64,000 nucleotides of DNA. Origin: Acorus gramineus (taxonomy: Eukaryota; Streptophyta; Magnoliopsida; Acorales; Acoraceae). Shown piece by piece: positions 10,492 to 20,667 of this stretch. The stretch spans positions 12,038,311 to 12,102,310 of the forward strand of contig CM060854.1 in the NCBI GenBank assembly GCA_030737835.1. Direction: 5' to 3'. The notes beneath the pieces were generated by a model, which saw nothing but the letters and a program-made list of their open reading frames with translations, was not told the DNA's origin and searched no databases. A program made the position numbers and the translations under genes. Numbering within the stretch: position 1 is the first letter of the stretch; every line of letters begins with the position of its first letter.

Positions 10492-12477
10492 TGTTATGCC
10501 TGTGTCATTTGGAGCGCTCTGATTGAAAATTAAGTTACATAATTTTCCGATTTGGTATTTGGATTTAATTTTGTTAAAATCCAAGATGAAGAGGTTTAAA
10601 TATGATTTTATCATGAGATGCTCAGTTTTGAGTTAGCTTTCGTAGAAAAGTGGAATTAGATCAACTGGATTCATGTAGTAAAAGTTATGGGTATTTGTCC
10701 AAGTATACCTCGGGGATGAAAAATTCTGGCAGCAGTCATGTTCGATGTTTAGCTCACATTTCGGAATAGCGGGAGGGATTATTTGATCTTGGCATAAACA
10801 TGAAAGTTGGAGATAATCTTCTTGGCGTTCCATAGGACTTTTCATTGTGCAATTCGGAGCTATATTGAGGAAGTTGTGGCTGTTCTAGTGAAGCATGTAC
10901 AAAATTTCTAGTCAGGGACGAATTGGTCATTTGTATCCCTCTTTTGGATATTTATTTGCCCAAAAATATATCTCTCTCTCTCTCTCCCTCCCACTCCCCA
11001 GGTGGGATTCTTGGGTCTCTCTCTCTTTTCACTCCCCCCATGTGTTTGTGTTATTTCCTCAAAGAGAAGAGAAGGAGAAGGTGAAGGAGAAAGAGAAAGG
11101 TTTGTGTAGGTGTTGTTGTTGTTATTGTTTCCCCTCTCTCAAGCACCTTTTCATGACCATTCCCCCCCCCCTGATTTGCAACCAAAGAGGGCTGGTGAGA
11201 GGCTGAAGGGGAGGCGTGGTGGTGGTGGTAGTTGAGGTGGCCGTGGGCGCGTCGAGAGCCCCGCATCTCCCCCTTTCCTTTTCCCTCTTTTGGTAAGTCC
11301 TCTTCCCCTTCTTCTTGATTTTTTTGGGCTGTTGGGATGGTTGGGGAGGTCATGCATGCTAGGTAGATGGGTTAGAGTGTGTGTGAGGGGTTGGGGAGGG
11401 TTAAAAAGGGGTTAAGATTGGCTGGGCGCGCGCTGGGGGCTGTCTGCGCGCGTGCGCGCAGGAGGGCGCTGGCAGGCGCAGGCGGGCGCGTAGACGCGCA
11501 CGGGCGCGTGTGCGCGAGCGCGCGGGTGCGTGCAAAGTGGGCGCGCGGGCGCTGGCGCGACCGGGGGTGCACGCAAGCGCGCGGGAGCGTGAGCGCGCGC
11601 GGGGCAGTGCGCATGGGCGTGTGTCTGGGCGCACGGCTGGGTGCCAGTGCTCGCGCGCGTGTGCGTGCACGTGCTGGGGCATGCGTGGGGCTGCCCAGGG
11701 GCTCGGGTAGGTGCTGGGGCACTCGGGCATGTGTGCGTACACGCGTGCTTGCATGTGTGCGAGCCCGTATGCGTGCATGTCTAAGTCTTTGGCGTTTCTA
11801 GTAAATTCTAAGTGTTAAATTGTGATGTTACTCACCAAACTTGATGCCCTTACCTTGCAGATCTCGTCGGATGGGATGCGCGAGGTCCCGGGTAATGGTG
11901 AGTGGTTCGATCCAATCCCCCCTCCCCCCTCTCGGGATGCGCTCGACGCGCGTAGACGCGCGTCGCGCATCGATGGGGCCCCCTAGCTATACTACTTGTG
12001 TAGATAAGTAGTATGGCCATGCTTAAGCTATAATATGTAGATATCTTGCATGCTAGGCATATATACATGTATTGTATTCATGTATGAATGATTGTGTTGC
12101 ATGAGCCCCTCTAGTATGGGCATGTATTTTTGAAATGTGTATGGATGTATAGAATATGGCATGCCTTAGGTAGTATGGTAATACTACTCCCACCATATTA
12201 ATTGGAATATCGAACATGAATAAGTCTGGGTTAATAACGGGCACCTGCCTAATATTCCCTTGCGATAAGACTCGAGGGCGTGGTGTAGTTGTTGCGCCCA
12301 TGCTAATGGGGCAAAGCTATGACCAGCTTCATGAGATGATGATCTCCCCCGCCCTCTCCCTCTGAACGAACTGAGTAAGTAGATGCGATTTCCTACTCGA
12401 CTCAGGTTCGTTTGAAATATTGGCATGCACCTGTTAGTGCGCGAGATCGCGCTTGCCCCTTTCTTCTAAGTTGGCGC
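10492..12477 (+). mobile_element. Solo LTR C, first part (plus), TSD AAGTA
   Basis: Begins TGTTATGCCTGTGTC right after AAGTA. Carries the C/T-rich leader (10975-11040), putative intron 1 (11293-11860), the 37-nt exon-like piece (11861-11897) and the GTGAGTGG donor. It is interrupted at 12477 by LTR D and resumes at 16095; the sequence either side (TTAAGTTGGCG / ATATCCAACGG-type) is continuous in LTR B. Together with 16095-17851 it is about 3.74 kb and nearly the mirror image of LTR B, so 6657-12477 forms a very large imperfect palindrome. Confidence 0.85.
11293..11860 (+). other. Putative LTR intron 1 of LTR C
   Basis: Donor CTTTTG|GTAAGT, acceptor ACCTTGCAG|ATCTCG, 568 nt. The GC-rich core is at about 11420-11780. 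A splice of this segment would give a junction TTG|ATCTCG, which is what LTR E shows in genomic DNA. Confidence 0.6.
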
Positions 12478-13308
12478 TGTTGTGCCTGTGTCATTTGGAA
12501 TGCTCTGATTGAAAATTTGGCTACAAAATTTTTTTCCTCGAAGTTATGTATTTCCAATTTGGTATTTGGATTTGATTTTGTTAAAATCCAAGATGAAGAG
12601 GTTTAAATATGATTTTATTATGAGATGTCTAGTTTTGAGTTAGCTTTCGCACAGAAGTGGAATTAGATCAACTGGATTCATGTAGTAAAAGTTATGGGTA
12701 TTTTACCAAGTATACCCCGGGGAGGGAAATTCTGGCAGCAGCCCTGTTCTATGTTTAGCTCTAATTTCGGAATAGCTGGAGAGATTATTTAATCTTGGCA
12801 TGAACATGAAAGTTGTAGATAATCTTCTTAGCTTTCCAACGGAATTGGAATTGTGCAATTCGGAGCTATATTGAGGAAGTTATGGCTGTTCTAGTGAAGC
12901 ATGCGCAGAATTTCTAAGTCAGGGATGAAATGGTCATTTCCATCCCTCTTTAGATATTTATGTGTGCAACAAAATCTTCCTCTCTCTCTCTCTCTCTCTC
13001 CCTCCCAACCCCACGTCAACCTTCTTCAAGCCCTCTCTTCCTCTCTCTCAAGCCCCCCAGGTGTTTGTTTTAATGTCCCAAAGAGAAGGAGAAGGTGGAG
13101 GAGGAAGAAATGGTGAGGGTTTGTTCATGTATTGTTGTTGTTGATCTCCTCCTATATCAAGCTCCCTTTTCATGATCCTCCCCCCCTGATTTGCAGCCAA
13201 GAAGGAGGCTGAGGAGAGGCTGAAGGTGGTGGTGTTGATGGTGGTGGTTGAGGTGGCCGTGGGCGCGTCGAGAGCCCCGCACCTCCCCCTTTCCGTTTCC
13301 CTCTTTTG

Positions 13309-14027
13309 GTAAGTCCTCTTCCCCTTCTTTTTTATTTTTAGGGTTGTTGGGATGGTTAAGGTGGTCATGCATGCTATGCATAGGAGTTAGAGTGTGTGTG
13401 AGGGGTTGGGGAGGGTTAAAAAGGGGTTAGGGAAGAGTGGGCGTGCGTTAAGGGACGTTTGTGCGCGTGCGCGCGCAGGTGCGCACGCAGGCGGGCGCTG
13501 GAAGGCGCTGGCGGGCGCGCGGGCGCGTTCGCGTGAGTGCGCGGGTGCGCGCGAAGTGGGCACGCGGGTGCTGGCGCGAGCGGGGGTGCGCGCGGGAGTG
13601 CGCGCGGGCGCGTGTGAGCGTGCGCACGCGCGGAGCAGTGCGCCTGGGCATGCGCCTGGGCGCGGGGCTGAGGCCAGTGCACGCGCGGGGTTCTGCACAG
13701 GCTGGACGCGCAGTGCGCGCGGGCTCACGCAAGCGTGCGCGCGCGCGCGACAGCGCGTCTGGGAGCCCGGGCAGGCGCACGGCAGTGCGCCAAGGGTGCT
13801 GGGGCGCGTGCGTGCGTGCGTATGCGTGCGTGCGCGTGCGGGGGGCCGTGCGTGTGGCTGCCCGAGGGTTCGGGTAGGTGTCGGAGCACTCGGACTCACG
13901 TGCTTATGTGCGTGCTCGCATGCGTGCGAGTCCGTATGCATGCTTGTCTGAGTATTTGGTATTTCTAGTAAATTTCTATGTGTAAATTGTGTTGTTACTC
14001 ACCAAATTGGATGCCCCTACCTTGCAG
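13309..14027 (+). other. Putative LTR intron 1 of LTR D with long alternating purine-pyrimidine tract
   Basis: Donor CTTTTG|GTAAGT and acceptor ACCTTGCAG|ATCTCG, 719 nt. Within it, 13804-13840 is 37 nt of uninterrupted purine-pyrimidine alternation made of GCGTGC units, a strong Z-DNA candidate. Open frames across it are compositional. Confidence 0.6.
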
Positions 14028-14505
14028 ATCTCGTCGGAAGGGATGCGCGAGGTCCTGGGTCATATGGTGAGTGGTTCGATTCAACCCCCCCCCCCTCTCT
14101 AGGGATGCGCTCGACCCGCGTAGACGCGCATGTAACCATGCCACATTAGACCTTGTATGCTAGGGATATACATCCATATATCATGTATAGAGGCCCACAC
14201 ATGCCTAGACACCATGTCCCTTAATTGGAAAGCCTCGATCTACGCATGTTGCCCATTTAGTTTAATTTATTTAAATCAAATGTTAATATTTTGTTATAAG
14301 CATGCCTTAGAGAATATTATAACCTTGCTGTTATAATATATGTTTCCCCGCATCTTAGTTATGCGCCCTGGAGGAATTCTTGAGAATTCATGACATTAGT
14401 AGTGTTACAAATCGTTGTCGACGGATCCAAGAGGATCGTATACGCGTGAGTAGGTTGTCTTCTCCCTATGGTTGGATCCGAGTAGGGACTCCCCGGCGTT
14501 GGAAA

Positions 14506-15290
14506 GCTGACCTGACAGAGGGCTCCCATCTGTAGGTACCTCCGATGCGTTGGACAGTGCTGATCGTGGGAGTATACCAGGTAGAGGCTACGGAGTGTGG
14601 GAGAGGCTACCGGGTGGACCAAGGGTGGAGAGCAGTCTAGTATGTCTCAAAAGGCCCATGTCACCCCTAAAGGGTGAGGGCGGGGTGGGTCGGCGATCTT
14701 ACGACCCTCTAACTTGTGTACTTACTCCCGTATAGGGACTATGACTATTTTAAGGTTAATATAAGTGTGTTGAGTATTGTTATGCCTATGTTTTGATATC
14801 TCGATAAGTGAGTATCAAGAGTAGTTGTTTTCCATTGGGTTCGCTTTGCGAACATGGGATCGTTCTCCCCTTCGTTGGATCCGATGTAGGAACTTCTCGG
14901 GTTTAGTTGTCCTGACAGAGGGCTCCCATCCGTAGGTACCACCGATGCATTCGGAAGAGTACTGATCGTGGGAGTATACCAGGTAGAGGCTACCCGGGGA
15001 AAGGGCTACCGGCGGACCAAGGGTGTAGAGCGGTGAGTTGAGGAGATCGGGTTGTAGATACTACCCGGGAGAGGGTTAACGAATGATGTTGCGGGTATGG
15101 GAATCGTTCTCCCTTTTGGTTGGATCCAAGTAGGGACTCCCCGGTGTTGGAAAGCTGTCCTGACAGAGGGCTCCCATCTGCAGGTACCTCCGATGCGTCG
15201 GACAGTGCTGATCGTGGGAGTATACCAGGTAGAGGCTACGGAGTGTGGGAGAGGCTACCAGGTGGACCAGGGGTGTAGAGCAGTCTAAAT
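14506..15290 (+). repeat. Three CCTGACAGAGGG repeats in LTR D
   Basis: Copies near 14506, 14910 and 15155 each contain CTGACAGAGGGCTCCCATC, GGTACC, CGATGC, TGATCGTGGGAGTATACC and AGGTAGAGGCTAC. Each is preceded by a GTTGGATCC-AGT(A)GGGACT block. Confidence 0.75.
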
Positions 15291-16094
15291 CTCTTCCAAA
15301 AGTCCCAAAAGTCTCCCTCCAGGAGTGAGGGTAAGGATGAGGTGAAGAATATCGCCGCGTGACCCATTCGTTGTTCGACCGTTCCCATAGTTGTTGGGTC
15401 CGGTCTTGTATCGATGTTTAAAGGCATCGTTTGAGCAATTATCTAGATGTAGATGATCCAGTAGTGTTGTGTAGACTAGTAAATCCGGGTCTCTTCGACC
15501 GACGGTATGGTCTCTCCCCAAAAGTCCCAAAAGACTCCCTCCGGGAGTGAGGTGGGGGTGAGGATGGTCGCGCCGCCGCCTGACCCAGTTATCCATGGGT
15601 TTCCACCCATGTTTTCCTTGAAAGGAAATTGATTATGTATTGAACTGTAGTATGGTGATTGGTTTCCAGCCACTCACTGAGCTTGTAGCTCACCCCTCAC
15701 ATACTGTTTCTTTTCAGGGGCAGTGTTGGGCGTGGAGCTGGAGCTTTCCTGTGGCGTGGTCTTATGGGCGTGGAGCGTTCTGCCGGCGGGTGGCGAGTGT
15801 GAGGCTGTCAACATTCCTAGAGTCATTTTATGCTTTGTAAATCGTGCATGTGGCACAGGTTGTATTTTCTTTGGTCTAGACTTGGCTCTCACAGGACAGT
15901 GATTGTGTATTCGAGTCTGTAATAATGTTTTTGATTTACAGACATTGTTTATATATTATGCTTCCGCTTTTCAGTCAGTTATCATTATCTTGCTTTGCCA
16001 CCTTGTGTATTGTTGTTGGAGTCTTTATTGACCTCAGGTATTGATAGCTAATATTTTATTATTGCCACGTCTCGGGGACGCCTGGGGCGTGACA

Positions 16095-17851
16095 ATATCC
16101 AACGGATGTTAGAGTATATTTTGTATGTTTATGTGATTAATGACCATGTATGCATGTTGTATGAATTATTATGATGTAAATCCATGTTAGGGAGTGTCCC
16201 TATAATTATTAGATGATTGTGCATATGGTTCATGCACATAGCTGATATAAAATTCTCCTGGATATATTTATATGCGCATGTTAAAAACTGATTAGGCCTA
16301 TCTGAAATAGGCGTGGGTATGACCCGCTGTCGGGTTGTACCTTATTAGTTAGAGCGCTAGCGATGTAATCTCCCCGTGCATCCGAGTGATGCACTCGTGT
16401 GGAATTCAGGAGAATTCATTATCTTATCGGATTGTTAAGCCGGTAGTTGGGGCGTGACACCCCCCCTTGTGTCTAAGCTACGCAACGGTGTGGGAGTACA
16501 GTAGTATTCGATATCATCGATATGTGATTATCGAGTGTAGTGTTTTTCCATTGGGTTCACTTTGCGAACATGGAATGTTTACTCCCAATGTCGTCTGTGT
16601 TGAAGAGGCCCGGGTTGTAGCTGTCCTGACAGAGGGCTCCCATCCGTAGGTACCACCGATGCGTTCGGGAGCGTACTGATCGTGGGAGTGTACCAGGTAG
16701 AGGCTACCCGGGAGAGGGCTAACGAATGATATTGCGAGCGTGGAATCGTTCTCCCCTTCGTTGGATCCGATGTAGGAACTCCCCGGCGTTGGAAAAGCTG
16801 TCCTGACAGAGGGCTCCCATCCGTAGGTACCACCGATGCGTTCGGAAGCGTACTGATCGTGGGAGTATACCAGGTAGAGGCTACGTGGGGAAAGGGCTAC
16901 CGGTGGACCAAGGGTGTAGAGCAGTCTAAGTCTCTTCCAAAAGTCTCAAGAGTCTCCCTCCGGGAGTGAGGGTGAGGATGAGGTGAAGACACGTCGCCTC
17001 GTGACCCATTCATTGTTCGTCCGTTCCCATAGTTGTTGGGTCCGGTCTCGTATCGATGTTCAAAGACATCGTTGGGCAGTTATCTCGATGTAGATGATCC
17101 AGTAGTGTTGCGTAGACCAGTAATCCCGGGTCTCCTTGACCAACGGTATGGTCACTCCCCAAAAGTCCCAAGAGCCTCCCTCCGGGAGTGAGGGTGAGGG
17201 TGAGATTGGTGATTCAGTAATGTTGTGTGGACCAGTAATCCCGGGTCTCCTCGACCAACGGTATGGTCTCTCCCCAAAAGTCTCAAGAGTCTCCCTCCGG
17301 GAGTGAGGGTGAGGGTGAGGTTGGTCGCGCCGCCGTGACCCTGTTATCCATGGGTTTCCACCCATGTTTACCTTGAAAGGAAATTGTTTATGTATTGAAC
17401 TGTTGTATGGTGATTGGTTTCCAGCCACTCACTGAGCTTGTAGCTCACCCCTCACATACTGTTTCTTTTCAGGGGCAGTGTTGGGCGTGGGGCTGGAGCT
17501 TTCCTGTGGCGTGGTCTTATGGGCGTGGAGCGTTCTTCTGGCGGGTGGCGAGTGCGAGGCTGTCAGCAGTCCTAGAGTCATTGTATGTATTGTAAATCGT
17601 GCATGTGGCACAGTTGTATTTTCTTTGGTCTAGACTTGGCTCTCACAGGACAGTGATTGTGTATTCGAGTCTGTAATAATGTTTTTGGTTTACAGACATT
17701 GTTTATATATTATGCTTCCGCTTTTTAGTCAGTTATCATTATCCTTGCTTTGCCACCTTGTGTGTTGTTGGAGTCTTTATTGACCTCAGGTATTGATAGC
17801 TGATATTTTATTATTGCCACGTCTCGGGGACGGCCGCCCTGGGGCGTGACA
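16095..17851 (+). mobile_element. Solo LTR C, second part (plus)
   Basis: Continues LTR C from ATATCCAACGGATG and runs to the terminal GGGGCGTGACA (17851), followed by AAGTA (17852-17856), the second copy of the target repeat seen at 10487-10491. Includes two CCTGACAGAGGG repeats (16625, 16800), a duplicated GTCTCC...CGGGAGTGAGGGTGAGGGTGAG segment (17120-17330) and the CACTGAGC motif with acceptor TTTCTTTTCAG (ending 17472). Confidence 0.85.
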
Positions 17852-19272
17852 AAGTATACCCTAACATGCATTGGATATCATCAACTTAAAAGGGAAGGGT
17901 TAAGCGCGATCTCGCACACTAACACGTGCATGCCAATAATCCTAAGAGAATCTTAGTCAAGTAGGTACCACATCTACTTACTCAGTTCGTGCAAAGAGGG
18001 AGGGCGAGAGAGAGAAAAAGCCTCATTATCTCATGATGTTAGTCATATCTTTGCCCCCAACGAATATGAGCGCAACAACTACACCACACACTCAAGTCAA
18101 TGACAAGGGAATATTAGGCATGTACTCGATTATTAACCAATGCTTAAAGATGCTAGATACTTACTATCATAGGGGTAGTATCAAATAAGAACTACTTAAG
18201 GCATACCATATTCTATACATCCATAATACTCACACAAAATACATGCCCAACAAGAAAGGCGCATGAAAACATGATCATTCATACATGAATACAATACATA
18301 GGCAAGTACATTGGAGAATAGGGGGTTCTATGTAATATACGAGCTACACAGGCCTAGCATGCAAGATATCTAACATATTATGGATGCCAAGATGCCCCAT
18401 GGATGCGAAATGCACGACTACGTGCATCGAGCGCTTCCCAAAATGTTGGATTAAACCACTCACAGATACCTAGATTGTCACGCATCCATCCAACGAGATC
18501 AAGAGAGGGGAAGGAAAGGGGGAGATACGGGGGCTTTCAACCGCACCCACGACCACCTCGACCACCACCACCTCCCTTGCTTCTCTTCTTCTTCTTGGTT
18601 GAAACAGGGGATGGGAAAATTTAGGGAAAAAAAGTGGGGGAGTTAGAGGGGGAGGAGAAGGAAGAGACAACACACAAGCACACACACCTTCACTTGATCT
18701 TGCTCTTCCAAGCACTTATTCTTCTTCTTCCATCTCCTTATCTTTTCCACCAAAATACACACAAAAGGGGGGGCTGAAACCAGGGGAATGAGAGGGAGAA
18801 AACTCAGCTTGGATGGAGAGAGAGAGGGAGAGAATAAAACTAATTTAGTCAAGTCCAAATACATCGAGTGATGTGTATTTAGGGGTGACCTTAAGTGGGG
18901 CAAAGGGGGTGGTAAGGTTAAGTTTAAAGTCACCCACACCCAACCACAATTTTTCACTTTATTGAGAAGTGTGAAGTGAAGCGAAGTATCACATCACTCG
19001 AAATATCACACCCACCGAAACCCAGTAATGGTCAAACCCAGATGCAATTCGAAATTGCATATTTTTTTAAACGTTACCCGAATTCGATGAAAATTTACGG
19101 GTATGACAATACCAGTACTAGAACTTGTAATATGCAGTCAGATTTTTTTATTAGATCCCTCAAACTCCCATAGATCGTAAAAACCTAAAATTTTAGCAAC
19201 TCTATTAAAAAAAATATGACTCCAAATATCACCAGCTTCACTAATATGACTCCAAATGACACAAACACAACA
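17852..19272 (-). mobile_element. LTR E, second fragment (minus), lacking intron 1
   Basis: Continues the minus LTR split by C. On the minus strand it starts TGTTGTGTTTGTGTC (19272) and resembles B-D throughout, but more diverged. At 18499/18500 the sequence passes directly from the leader end (CTCTCTTG) to ATCTCGTTGG; every other copy has 560-900 nt of GC-rich sequence between a GT donor and AG acceptor at that exact point. The GTGAGT donor of putative intron 2 is still present. This is the copy that suggests splicing of the LTR leader. Confidence 0.75.
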
Positions 19273-19390
19273 GGCACAGCACGTGAACGTGAAATGGGTC
19301 GTGTCGTGCCTGCCCAAAAGCCCATTAACTTGGTCGACTAATGGGTCGGGCCGACACGACACGTCCCATTTTACACTTCTAATGGGGTGC
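19273..19390. repeat. Inverted GTCGTG/GGGTCGGGCC scrap, hAT-MITE-like
   Basis: Contains GGGTCGTGTCGTGCC and, 50 bp on, GGGTCGGGCCGACACGACACG, partly inverted to one another, the internal style of plant hAT MITEs of the TAGGCCTGTCAA group. No ends or target repeats are visible, so it is a fragment at best. Confidence 0.35.
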
Positions 19391-19619
19391 CATATATTTA
19401 TAGGGACAAGAGTTGATATATGCAGTCCGTTTTACAACCTCACTTATAGTTCTAATATGTATGGAATTATAAAATTTTAGTAGATAGAACTATAAAGTAA
19501 ATATGTGACTTTATTTTTCATATTGAGGTGGTCCCCCTTACAAGTTTTTTTGGTTCCGCCTGAGTAAGTTGGCCAGGTGGTAGTAGTAAGTCCCGTGTGA
19601 TCCGCACCATACATTTCTT
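19391..19619. other. AT-rich intergenic DNA, nothing recognised
   Basis: No reading frame, RNA gene or repeat could be supported between the LTR nest and the MITE-like segment. Confidence 0.5.
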
Positions 19620-20015
19620 AGCCCCTAGATAGAGAAATAAACTATTTTAGGATAAATTATTATTTCCGTATAGATAAGGCATAAACGATTTTTGTGTTTG
19701 GTTGCATTTTTAGTTACTCTCATTGAGGAATGTAATGATGAAGGTTTTGTTGTTTAGTTGGTCATAGATAAATTGTGAATAAAAGATAAACACGATGTAA
19801 ATAAAAAATTATAAAATGTACAAAATGATATCACACGTTAAGTCATCTAATTTATAAGACGATGACAAGTGATTTGACATATAAACCCCTCTTATACCAG
19901 TTGAATAAATTGGATGAAATAACATAATTTCAAAGGAGATATATCAGCTTATTAATGTTTATTCTAATATAATTATATACTCGCTTATTCTTATCAAACA
20001 AATAAATTTTTTTGG
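19620..20015. mobile_element. Diverged copy of the CCCCGTTTGG MITE family
   Basis: Shares with 49178-49624 the ordered blocks TTGTGTTTGGTTG, ACTCTC(A)TT-AGGAA-GTAAT-ATGA, TGTTGTTTAG and GTGAATAAA, then AATAAC-TAATTTCAA-G, ending near TCAAACAAATAAA. The terminal inverted repeats have decayed. A shorter copy lies at 41215-41360. Confidence 0.5.
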
Positions 20016-20329
20016 CTTATTCACCCATGTTCCACTATATTCTCTACTAATTTCACTATGGAAACAGGTGCTTAAGAAATGAAAAATGTTAGATCAGTCA
20101 TTTTTATAGTTTTAAACGTAGACCATGTATGTTTTTTTTTTTTTTAAATAGTAAACATCATCTAACGATATATATGCTTTAATAAAAATATATATCGCTC
20201 CATTTTGAATGGAATGAATCTAATTTTAGTAAATATGAAAAAGAATTTATAATGTTTATACCTCATCTAACTATGTATATGCAGATATGTTTTACTGAAT
20301 TTCAAACAATAAATATGAGATTGTATTTT

Positions 20330-20520
20330 GGACAGTAAAAAATACCGAAAGTAACGGAGCCCAAAAGAAATAAAGGGCCCAGGGAGGCGAAGGAAATCCT
20401 GACCGTCTGATCAAAGAAAAACAGACCATGTAAACGGATGCGATCGTCCGACCGAGCCACAACAGTGGGATTTCAGTACGTCGTCTCCTACATTAGATAA
20501 AAAAAAGCCCCGCCTTTCAT
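20330..20520 (+). promoter_or_regulatory. Probable promoter region of the PETs gene
   Basis: Just upstream of a C/T-rich leader. Holds a GGGCCC box (20377-20382, AAAGGGCCCAG), a GGAGCCCAAA, and an A-rich TATA-like stretch (TAGATAAAAAAAA, 20495-20507). GGGCCC/TGGGCC boxes are common in promoters of plant ribosomal and plastid-translation genes. No start site can be shown from sequence. Confidence 0.4.
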
Positions 20521-20667
20521 TTCTCTCTCTCTACCGATTTATTGGTCTCTCTCTTCAGCAGTTCATTATTGAGACTTGAGAGAGACAGAGAGTGGTGAAG
20601 CTCTTCACCCTATCTAATTATCTGAATAGCATATCTGGGTTTTGATTGGATTTTTCGTTGATCGCTT

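Larger units (their letters stand above)
12478..16094 (+). mobile_element. LTR D (plus, 3617 bp) inserted in LTR C
   Basis: Begins TGTTGTGCCTGTGTC and ends GGGGCGTGACA. Contains the C/T-rich leader (12975-13060), putative intron 1 (13309-14027), the 39-nt exon-like piece (14028-14066), GTGAGTGG donor, three copies of the CCTGACAGAGGG repeat and the CACTGAGC-GCTCACCCC motif (15671-15696). No clear 5-bp repeat flanks it (GGCGC against ATATC), so it may have arisen by recombination or its edges have changed. It lies within LTR C, which itself lies within LTR E. Confidence 0.8.
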
